Below are positions 1-5,982 of a DNA stretch of 26,478 nucleotides, one piece after another. The stretch is taken from the NCBI GenBank assembly GCA_002502785.1, contig DAQG01000054.1, positions 1 through 26,478 of the forward strand, written 5' to 3'. Below the pieces are notes generated by a model, which saw nothing but the letters and a program-made list of their open reading frames with translations, was not told the origin of the DNA and did no database searches. This stretch comes from Methanothrix harundinacea (GTDB taxonomy: Archaea; Halobacteriota; Methanosarcinia; Methanotrichales; Methanotrichaceae). How positions within the stretch are numbered: the stretch's first letter is position 1; every line of letters begins with the position of its first letter. The translations under genes and the position numbers were made by a program.

Positions 1-1
1 C

Positions 2-316
2 TTTCCGATCCTACAAGTTAAACCACAAGTTCAGCCAGGTGCATTTCTGGCGTGGATCAGTGGACCTAATATCCACAAAGATGGATTTAGAATTACCAGC
101 CGTTCTACGCTTCTGGCTGAATTACCTTCTCGGTGGATTAGGTTGATATATATAGCTGTTGGATCACAAGGACAATTATCAACAAAAACCGCATTGAAAC
201 CACCATTTTTAGATGATAGAGTGGCATTTAAATTTAAAATAACATCTGAACAAATCATCTCTTATGGGCTACGGGAAGACGGTCTAAGAGAGTCGATACA
301 CTTATATATCGAATAA
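2..316 (+). CDS. C-terminal fragment of an unknown protein, truncated by the window edge
   Basis: An open frame enters from the left edge and runs 104 codons to a TAA at 314-316, with no in-frame start required inside the window. The translation is ordinary-looking mixed protein and ends with ESIHLYIE. No family motif is recognised. The stretch is more AT-rich than the arsenic operon to its right, so it may belong to a different, perhaps acquired, segment. The reverse-strand reading frame over the same bases looks like its shadow. It is called as a gene from frame continuity and plausible composition only; the product is unknown. Confidence 0.5.
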   Translation, partial: FPILQVKPQVQPGAFLAWISGPNIHKDGFRITSRSTLLAELPSRWIRLIYIAVGSQGQLSTKTALKPPFLDDRVAFKFKITSEQIISYGLREDGLRESIHLYIE

Positions 317-566
317 GCTTGATCCGAATATCGTAAAATCCGTGGGGAAGGCATTCAGGCATATCCGCCTCTTAAAAACGGTCCCTCAGCAGGATCTAGC
401 GGTTACTGCTCTTCCAGTCCTATAATCGTCGTCAGAAGAGATCTGTTGTGGCGGCACCACAGCGAGGATGTCGGCCTCGGCAGGACCTCTCAGAGATCCC
501 GCCATGCAGAAAAGGTCCAGAGGATGGTTTAAACGGAGACGGACTGGTCGAAGAGCTGAGAAATAT

Positions 567-710
567 ATGAGATGCGAGATATGCGGCAAGGATTCGGATC
601 GCCTCTTCAAAGCGAAGCATCGGGAGAGGGGACGGGTGAAGATATGCGAGGAATGTTTGAGATTGGAGAAAGAGAGGCTTCTTCCATCCGGCGGGTGCTC
701 CTGCTGCTGA
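567..710 (+). CDS. Small Cys-rich zinc-ribbon-like protein at the head of the ars operon
   Basis: A 47-aa protein starting MRCEICGK. Cysteine pairs at 3/6 and 27/30 (CxxC then CxxC) suggest one treble-clef or zinc-ribbon site, and the C-terminus ends GGCSCC with Cys44, 46 and 47. A longer in-frame start exists at 468, but the extra 33 residues are Arg-rich and low in plausibility, so ATG 567 is preferred. The stop lies 10 nt before the arsR ATG, which puts the gene in the same transcription unit as arsR, acr3 and the rhodanese. The family is not recognised. By inference it could bind zinc, or arsenite through its terminal cysteines, but nothing in the sequence proves this. Confidence 0.6.
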   Translation: MRCEICGKDSDRLFKAKHRERGRVKICEECLRLEKERLLPSGGCSCC

Positions 711-720
711 GTTGATAGAG

Positions 721-1116
721 ATGACGGAAGTCGTTGAAATTTGGGACCCGTGTGTTGAGAGGCTTGCGAGGCTGACGGGAGACCGGTGCAAGGCCAAGAC
801 CGCGGCCCGTAAGCTTCAGAACCTCACCGACAAAATAGACGAGTCGGAGCTTACTGTAGAGGCCGAGGTGTTCAAGGCGATGTCCGACCCCTTTAGACTT
901 GCGATCCTCAAGCTCCTCAGAGAGGGGGAGCTATGCGTCTGCGAGATTATGACCGCCTTCGACAAGCCTCAATCTTCAACATCTCACCATTTATCCATTC
1001 TAAAGAGGGCAGGCTTGGTAAAGGAGCGAAAGGACGGAAAGTGGTCCCGATACCGTCTCTCAGAGGGGGCTGTTATAGAGATGATGAACCTGGCGGGGCT
1101 GATGACGGGGGACTGA
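721..1116 (+). CDS. arsR: ArsR-family arsenite-responsive repressor
   Basis: A 131-aa winged-helix regulator. The dimerisation/DNA-binding core (about residues 45-120) contains FKAMSDPFRLAILKLL, the metalloid-sensing motif ELCVCEI (Cys72 and Cys74) and the recognition-helix region QSSTSHHLSILKRAGLV. In the SmtB/ArsR family, arsenite binding to the Cys pair releases the repressor from its operator. The N-terminus (about 45 residues, with Cys11 and Cys23) is longer than in minimal ArsR proteins; these cysteines could supply further thiol ligands. ATG 721 is chosen; TTG 712 in the same frame is an alternative. The gene lies directly upstream of the arsenite exporter, so autoregulation of the whole operon is expected. 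Confidence 0.92.
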   Translation: MTEVVEIWDPCVERLARLTGDRCKAKTAARKLQNLTDKIDESELTVEAEVFKAMSDPFRLAILKLLREGELCVCEIMTAFDKPQSSTSHHLSILKRAGLVKERKDGKWSRYRLSEGAVIEMMNLAGLMTGD

Positions 1117-1147
1117 AACGCTCCTGAAAAAAAGGGATTTGATTTCG

Positions 1148-2221
1148 ATGGACGAGAAAGAAAGGGTCAAGCTTCCGATTTTGAGCAGATTTTTGACTGT
1201 CTGGATCTTCGGAGCGATGATCCTGGGGATCGGGATGGGCTACTTCTTCCCCTGGGTCTCGGAGTTGATAACCGGTTTTCAGGTGGGGACCACATCGATC
1301 CCCATCGCCGTTGGCCTGATTTTGATGATGTACCCGCCCCTTGCCAAGGTGAAGTACGAGGAGCTGGGGAAGGTCTTCAGAGATACGAAAGTTTTGGGCC
1401 TATCCCTCTTTCTGAACTGGGGTGTGGGACCGGTGCTGATGTTCGGCCTGGCGATCATATTTCTTCGGGACTATCCCCACTTCATGGTCGGTCTGATCCT
1501 GATCGGGATCGCCCGATGTATAGCCATGGTGATCGTCTGGAACGAGCTTGCCTGCGGCTGCACAGAGTATTGCGCAGGCCTTGTGGGATTCAACTCCATC
1601 TTCCAGGTCCTCTTCTACTCGATCTACGCCTACGTCTTCATCACCGTTCTGCCGCCGATCCTCGGGATAGCCGAGGGGTTCGTGGTGGCGATAACGATCT
1701 CCGAAATCGCAAAAAGCGTCTTCGTCTATCTCGGAATCCCCTTCCTCGCAGGGATCATTACCAGATTCACTCTGATCAAGAGGAGGGGCAAGACCTGGTA
1801 CGAAGAGAGGTTCATCCCTCGAATATCACCCCTGACTCTGATCGCCCTCCTCTTCACCATCATCGTCATGTTCTCCCTCAAGGGTGAGTACATCGTCGAG
1901 CTTCCCTTCGACGTGGTGAGGATCGCAATACCGTTAATAATATACTTCTTGCTGATGTTCCTCGTGGCCTTCTACATTTCTTACAGGATGGGTGTAAGTT
2001 ACGAGAACACTGCAGCTCTCTCCTTCACCGCTGCCAGCAACAACTTCGAGCTGGCCATAGCCGTGGCCGTCGCCGTCTTCGGCATCAACTCCGGCGAGGC
2101 CTTCGCGGCGGTGATAGGACCCCTGGTGGAGGTTCCAGTGCTGATAAGCCTGGTGAACGTGGCGCTTTATTTCAAAGATAGGTACTTTAAAGGAGGATAT
2201 ACGAAATGCGAAGTGAACTAG
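1148..2221 (+). CDS. acr3: ACR3-family arsenite efflux transporter
   Basis: A 357-aa integral membrane protein with about ten hydrophobic segments. It carries the ACR3 signature GIARCIAMVIVWNELA, with the transport-essential Cys at residue 124, and the conserved late motif LVEVPVLISLVNVAL. ACR3 proteins extrude arsenite, and some antimonite, using the membrane potential or proton gradient. ATG 1148 is chosen because AAGGG lies a good distance upstream; TTG 1139 is in frame. Immediately after the signature the sequence reads CGCTEYC, giving Cys136, 138 and 142, more cysteines than I recall in typical family members. The gene follows arsR by 31 nt and overlaps the rhodanese gene by 16 nt, indicating coupled expression. 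Confidence 0.93.
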   Translation: MDEKERVKLPILSRFLTVWIFGAMILGIGMGYFFPWVSELITGFQVGTTSIPIAVGLILMMYPPLAKVKYEELGKVFRDTKVLGLSLFLNWGVGPVLMFGLAIIFLRDYPHFMVGLILIGIARCIAMVIVWNELACGCTEYCAGLVGFNSIFQVLFYSIYAYVFITVLPPILGIAEGFVVAITISEIAKSVFVYLGIPFLAGIITRFTLIKRRGKTWYEERFIPRISPLTLIALLFTIIVMFSLKGEYIVELPFDVVRIAIPLIIYFLLMFLVAFYISYRMGVSYENTAALSFTAASNNFELAIAVAVAVFGINSGEAFAAVIGPLVEVPVLISLVNVALYFKDRYFKGGYTKCEVN

Positions 2222-3150
2222 CGAAGTATGGAGCGTTTCTGGTTGTCGTGATCGCTCTTGTGAGCAGCGCAGAGGCTGGATGCAGCTGCCGCGGAGGCGG
2301 TGAAGGCGCCTGGGACGGCCAAGCATGGCTCGAGGACACCCTCGACGGATCGTCAGAGGAGGTCGTCAAAGCTAACGGGACAGAAGCTGGGGCCGGTGCT
2401 GAAGTTGTAACTGAAATAGAGTCGGACGCCTACGACGAGATCTGCTCTCCATCCATATCCGCTCAGGAGCTTCGTGATAAGCTCGATGGTGGTTCAAAGC
2501 CCGTGATCGCCTACGTTAGCAACACCTCGCCCAAGGGGTCTTCGTACATCAAGGGATCTGTCCTGCTTCCCTCAAAAAGCCTGATCCAAAGCGACGGATC
2601 TCTCAAGCCCGTAGCCGATCTGGCCGGGGTTTTAGGGAACGCCGGAATCACCGAGGATGACGACCTGGTAATATACGGTGACTGCTTCTCCTGCGGCGAT
2701 GACACCTTCGTCTTCTGGATCATGAAGTACCTGGGCCACCAAAACGTCCAGATCCTCCAAGGGCCGGCTACCGGACTTACAATGGCAGCTTCCACAACGA
2801 CGATGCCTGCTGCCACCTACTCACCTGACCCATGCTCTGATCTTCTCGCAGATTACGAAGCCGTAGTAGGCGGCGAACTCCAGGTGGTGGACGCAAGAAC
2901 CGCTGATCAGTTCGCTGCAGGCCACATCGACGGAGCGATCAACATCGACTACAACAGGGTGATCGAAGGCGATTGGATCAAGGACGATTCCGCCCTCGCC
3001 GAGATCTTCGTCGCTCTCGAAAAGGATCGGTCAGTAGCCATCTACACCAAGAACGGAGGCCAAGCTTCCATCGTCTGGTACGCCCTGATGCTCCAGGGGT
3101 ACGATGCAAGGCTCTACACCTGGAACGACTGGCTGAGCCATCAGACTTAA
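2206..3150 (+). CDS. Exported tandem rhodanese-domain protein
   Basis: A 314-aa protein with an N-terminal signal peptide: a charged start, then FLVVVIALVSSAEA, with probable cleavage just before GCSC at residues 25-28. A low-complexity linker leads to two rhodanese-like domains at about residues 82-192 and 212-312. The second has the VVDARTADQFAAGHIDGA sulfurtransferase signature, but its active-site loop reads YTKNGGQAS: the expected Cys is Thr281. The first domain instead has DCFSCGDD (Cys160, Cys163) in its loop. A strong AAAGGAGG ribosome site at 2189-2196 supports the start inside acr3. Its position suggests a role in thiol or sulfane-sulfur chemistry linked to arsenic outside the membrane; the substrate is unknown. 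Confidence 0.82.
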   Translation: MRSELAKYGAFLVVVIALVSSAEAGCSCRGGGEGAWDGQAWLEDTLDGSSEEVVKANGTEAGAGAEVVTEIESDAYDEICSPSISAQELRDKLDGGSKPVIAYVSNTSPKGSSYIKGSVLLPSKSLIQSDGSLKPVADLAGVLGNAGITEDDDLVIYGDCFSCGDDTFVFWIMKYLGHQNVQILQGPATGLTMAASTTTMPAATYSPDPCSDLLADYEAVVGGELQVVDARTADQFAAGHIDGAINIDYNRVIEGDWIKDDSALAEIFVALEKDRSVAIYTKNGGQASIVWYALMLQGYDARLYTWNDWLSHQT

Positions 3151-3158
3151 AAAGAATG

Positions 3159-3226
3159 GAGATGAGCCACTCTCCCGAAACGGCCCCGCCGGTTCCTGGC
3201 GTCGCTTGGGAGGGGGTGGCCATCTC
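3159..3226. terminator. Long imperfect inverted repeat between convergent genes
   Basis: The left arm contains GAGATG, GCCAC and CTCCC; the right arm contains GGGAG, GTGGC and CATCTC, so the arms pair with small bulges. A nested AACGGC/GCC-GTT hairpin sits in the loop. It fills the gap between the convergent rhodanese and NHL genes and could end transcription in both directions. No T-tract follows on either side, so the terminator function is inference. Confidence 0.4.
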
Positions 3227-3254
3227 AGTTGCAAAGCTCGGATATTTTTCCTGG

Positions 3255-3689
3255 TCAGGCCATGAAAACCTGAATCAGACCGTTGGCGAAGGCGACGCGA
3301 ACGAGCCCATCGGGACCTGTTGCAATCCCAGCCATTACGCCATCGACGTCCCATTCGTCCAGTTTCTCACCCTGTGACGAATACTTCACAACCTTGTGGT
3401 TGTTGTTGATAGTAACGTAGACATCGCCGACAGGCCCAGTGGCGATGCCGTCAGCCACACCTTCCAGGGGCCATTCCGCCAGCTTCTCCCCCTCGGGCGA
3501 GTACTTGACCACCTTGTGATTGTTGTTTATGGTCACGTAGGCCTCACCTCCGGGCCCGACGGCTATGCCGTCAATCCTGTCTTCAGCGATCCAATGGGTC
3601 AGCAACGATGCTCCGAAAGCGGGTGCTGCGCCCAGGGCCACAGATGTCAGAAGGCAGATTACAAACAAAATTGACGTCTTTCCTTTCAA
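3255..3689 (-). CDS. Exported mini NHL-repeat (beta-propeller-like) protein
   Basis: A 144-aa protein read from a TTG at 3689, with GGAGGG seven bases upstream. A longer ATG start at 3728 would put non-signal-like residues ahead of the signal peptide. The N-terminus KGKTSILFVICLLTS followed by APAFGA is a typical signal peptide. Two near-identical repeats of about 40 residues follow, each with DGIA-GP-G--YVTINNNHKVVKYS and a closing EW, then a shorter third repeat. NHL/SMP-30-like propellers usually need five or six blades, so this protein has too few to close a ring alone. It may oligomerise or be a shortened relative of larger surface proteins. No enzyme motif is seen. Confidence 0.75.
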   Translation of the reverse strand: MKGKTSILFVICLLTSVALGAAPAFGASLLTHWIAEDRIDGIAVGPGGEAYVTINNNHKVVKYSPEGEKLAEWPLEGVADGIATGPVGDVYVTINNNHKVVKYSSQGEKLDEWDVDGVMAGIATGPDGLVRVAFANGLIQVFMA

Positions 3690-3962
3690 GTCGGAACCCT
3701 CCGTAGTTTTATAAGCACTTATTCTCATTTAAAGCTATCAATAGGCCCAAATTCGTCATCCCTTTAAGCTGATAGCCCAAAGATCGAATCGTTCTCGAGA
3801 CCGTCATAGGTTGGCGATCAGCGTCAATTAGGCTATCCGCTATTCGGCGCCGCGCCGTCACCAGAGTGTTTCACCCAAATCTACTGGCCCCAAAATTCAA
3901 ATAATAGTGAATTAGGCAGACTGCCCACCAGAAAAGGGTAGCCAATTTTGAAATAGGCCCTC

Positions 3963-4373
3963 TTATCTCTCCCAGACCTCCATGCTCATGCCGCCGGCGT
4001 AGTATTCGATCCTTTGTGGAACGAACTTTATGACCACGTAGTCTGGATTTTCCGGGGACTGGAAGTACGGCTCCAGCTTGGGGTCCCAGAACATCTTTTT
4101 GGTCTTCAGGTCATCATAAACCTCGGCCTTGCTTTGGATCACAACATAGGGGTCCGAGTAGCTTTCGCCGGACCATATCGACAGGGCAACCTCAGGTTTA
4201 TTTTTTATCTGCTGGACCTTTCGGGAGCTTTTCATCGTGGCCCCGACCAGGCTCAGGTCGTCAAGCCCCGCAATGGCCATAAACCTCACCGCGGGCTCGC
4301 CTTCAGATAACGTGGCCACTGCGGCCACATGCTCGCCCCTGATGACCTCAAGGATTTCGTCTTTCAGTTCCAA
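3963..4373 (-). CDS. Pyridoxamine 5'-phosphate oxidase-fold (split beta-barrel) protein
   Basis: A 136-aa protein that looks like the small single-domain PNPOx-like / general stress protein 26 group. Features are an N-terminal helix, then VAAVATLSEGEPAVRFMAIA, then SSRKVQQIKNKPEVALSIW, the usual strand-helix pattern around a flavin or F420 site. The start is TTG at 4373 with GAGGAGG about eight bases upstream. These proteins bind FMN, heme or F420, and in archaea many act as F420- or flavin-dependent reductases; the cofactor cannot be fixed from sequence alone. It appears to be a single-gene unit, preceded by a long non-coding stretch. A second member of the same fold lies at 21095-21523. Confidence 0.78.
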   Translation of the reverse strand: MELKDEILEVIRGEHVAAVATLSEGEPAVRFMAIAGLDDLSLVGATMKSSRKVQQIKNKPEVALSIWSGESYSDPYVVIQSKAEVYDDLKTKKMFWDPKLEPYFQSPENPDYVVIKFVPQRIEYYAGGMSMEVWER

Positions 4374-4501
4374 GAGTTTTTCCTCCTCAGCTGCTCAACG
4401 AACAATTGAGCTTATCTCCCGATATTTTAGTGAGTGAAATATGATATAGATTTCGCATGTATGATAGGAAAGGATTCATTCGTTCGTTCCAGGAGGGAAA
4501 T

Positions 4502-4639
4502 ATGTTCGAATCGGATCAAAGACGAAAACGACATGGGGGATTCAACCATACTGCTTTCGCCTTCTCACCTCGAGGATGTTCCCATGGAGAAACATATGAC
4601 TTGCTTAAGAATTATGCTGTTTGCGGACGATCGGCTTAA
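4502..4639 (+). CDS. Possible 45-aa small protein
   Basis: ATG 4502 is preceded by AGGAGGG at 4491-4497, the best ribosome site in this interval. The frame encodes 45 residues beginning MFESDQRRKRHGG and ending YAVCGRSA. No family is recognised and the composition is unremarkable. It may equally be a remnant of a lost gene; only the ribosome site and an open frame support it. Confidence 0.25.
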   Translation: MFESDQRRKRHGGFNHTAFAFSPRGCSHGETYDLLKNYAVCGRSA

Positions 4640-4642
4640 CTG

Positions 4643-4692
4643 GGCGACGGCGTGAATCGTACCGCAGCTCTGTTGCTTGGTGCGCCGTCGCC
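4643..4692. repeat. Perfect 10-bp inverted repeat with structured loop
   Basis: GGCGACGGCG at 4643-4652 is the exact reverse complement of CGCCGTCGCC at 4683-4692. The 30-base loop can fold further through ACC/GGT and GCA/TGC pairs. No T-tract follows. It could be a structured RNA element, a protein-binding site or a leftover mobile-element end. Confidence 0.6.
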
Positions 4693-4947
4693 AGTTTGAC
4701 TCAAAGATGGATCAAGGGGGGTATCCAACAAATCAGAATAAATGTCGTTCTTTATGGATATATCAACCAACACCAGGCGTACAACCCCGCCGCGAGTTTG
4801 ACTAACGGGGTCTATGCCCCTAAATTGCGGACTGCCTTCACCGCCCGTATCAAGCGATTTAATTGCACGATGATTATATCAGGTTTTCATCATTTCTTGC
4901 GTGAGCAATGTGTTCATGCGAGTTTGACTACGACCCGACCACAGGGT
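4693..4947 (+). repeat. Three copies of an AGTTTGACT motif, two followed by stem-loops
   Basis: AGTTTGACT occurs at 4693-4701, and the longer GCGAGTTTGACT at 4792-4803 and 4918-4929. After each of the last two copies, three bases intervene before a short stem-loop: GGGG/CCCC at 4807-4820 and ACCC/GGGT at 4933-4947. The stem sequences differ while position is kept. Spacing between copies is irregular (about 100 and 126 bases), so this is not a CRISPR array. Confidence 0.4.
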
Positions 4948-5029
4948 TTGCGATTCGCTTAAATTTACCAACATAAAACAGCGAGGAGCTAAATACTAAT
5001 TTCGGAAAACAAGGTGCGGAATGTGGGGG

Positions 5030-5956
5030 TTAATGCTCTTCCTCCTGGATGCCATCGGGTGAAAGACCTCGATTCCCGTTCCGAGCAGCCATCTTTAACG
5101 CCGCCCGACCCGCGACTTCGTGTGCCTTCGGAAGGAAGAACGAAAGATTGGCATCCCCTATGGAAAAGGGCGCATCGCCAAACCGTTTGAGGACGGCATT
5201 TGCGACCTCTGGTGGCATGGGATAAGGAGCGACAAATTCCAGCTCCTCGCCTAGTTCCCAGAACGAGTCGAGACGTTCCTCCAGCGGCCTCCCATCCAGA
5301 GTTGTGGAAACCTCGTCTTCTGCTTTCCCTTCCTCTTCCCCTTCATCCTCCACCAAAGTTGAAACGCGCCGTTTTCGTAGAGCTTCGATGATCTCCTCCT
5401 TTGTCCTTCCCCGGAGCTCGAATATGAGAAAGGGGTCCTCGTCGAACTTCTCTGCCATGAGATAATAGACGGCTGCGATATGCTTGCAGGGGTCTGCCCA
5501 GTCCGGGCACGAGCAATGGGTCTTGATATCCTTTCTGCCCGGAAAGAGCGAGCTTCCCGCCTCGGTGAAAGCGTCCTCGATATCGTTTGGCATCTCTCCA
5601 GAGAGGAGCTTTGCCGCGAAGATGGCCTTCGAGGCCATGACTTCTATCGCTTTATCCCAGTCATCTTTGGATATCTTGGCAAATCGAATCTCGACGTTGT
5701 AGGGCTCAGATTGCACGCCTTGGACTTTGGATCTGACACGCCCTTTCTGGACGTCGATGGAGATGACCTGTCCTTTCCGGGCATAGGAGCGTCCTCTGCC
5801 AAGCCTCGCCCCCATCTTGAAGGATTCCAGCAGGGCGACCCACCGCTTCGACCACCATTTTTCTCCGATGGCACCCCGTCTACTCTTAGCCTTGATGCCA
5901 TCTTTAACCTCCTTCGGCTTTTCAGCTCGATAGTAGTATCCCCAGTAGCCGCTCAT
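5030..5956 (-). CDS. SWIM zinc-finger protein, partner of the SNF2 helicase
   Basis: A 308-aa protein with a SWIM zinc finger: CSCPDWADPCKH gives Cys148, Cys150, Cys157 and His159 in the CxC-x(6)-CxH pattern. The N-terminal 120 residues begin with an aromatic-rich segment (GYWGYYYRAE), and a conserved-looking WWSKRWVALLESF follows, typical of SWIM proteins that accompany SNF2 ATPases. The middle (about residues 195-220) is acidic and probably disordered. SWIM domains bind DNA or proteins. ATG 5956 is selected because GGGAGGTGA lies upstream; a GTG at 5959 is adjacent. The gene begins 24 bases after the SNF2 stop, so the two are co-transcribed and probably act together. Confidence 0.85.
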   Translation of the reverse strand: MSGYWGYYYRAEKPKEVKDGIKAKSRRGAIGEKWWSKRWVALLESFKMGARLGRGRSYARKGQVISIDVQKGRVRSKVQGVQSEPYNVEIRFAKISKDDWDKAIEVMASKAIFAAKLLSGEMPNDIEDAFTEAGSSLFPGRKDIKTHCSCPDWADPCKHIAAVYYLMAEKFDEDPFLIFELRGRTKEEIIEALRKRRVSTLVEDEGEEEGKAEDEVSTTLDGRPLEERLDSFWELGEELEFVAPYPMPPEVANAVLKRFGDAPFSIGDANLSFFLPKAHEVAGRAALKMAARNGNRGLSPDGIQEEEH

Positions 5957-5982
5957 CACCGATCACCTCCCGATAACCATCT

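Larger units (their letters stand above)
4374..5029. other. Long mostly non-coding interval
   Basis: About 650 bases lie between the start of the PNPOx-fold gene and the end of the SWIM gene. The left third has one weak small reading frame behind a good ribosome site (4502-4639). The right two thirds hold no convincing gene but have a perfect 10-bp inverted repeat (4643-4692) and copies of a GAGTTTGACT motif with downstream stem-loops. No tRNA or rRNA is recognisable. It could be a decayed gene region or host a structured RNA. Confidence 0.5.

Noticed and set aside
447..461. Stem-loop TGTGG-CGGCA-CCACA upstream of the ars operon as an ArsR operator
   Set aside because: It has only a five-base stem, no match to a known ArsR box, and no promoter can be tied to it.
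468..566. 33-residue N-terminal extension of the small zinc-ribbon protein
   Set aside because: It is Arg-rich with no good ribosome site, and related small CxxC proteins start right before the first Cys pair.
4643..4947. Possible CRISPR array from the repeated AGTTTGACT motif
   Set aside because: Copies are only 9-12 bases long, spacing is about 100 and 126 bases, and spacer lengths are unequal. No cas gene is in the window.
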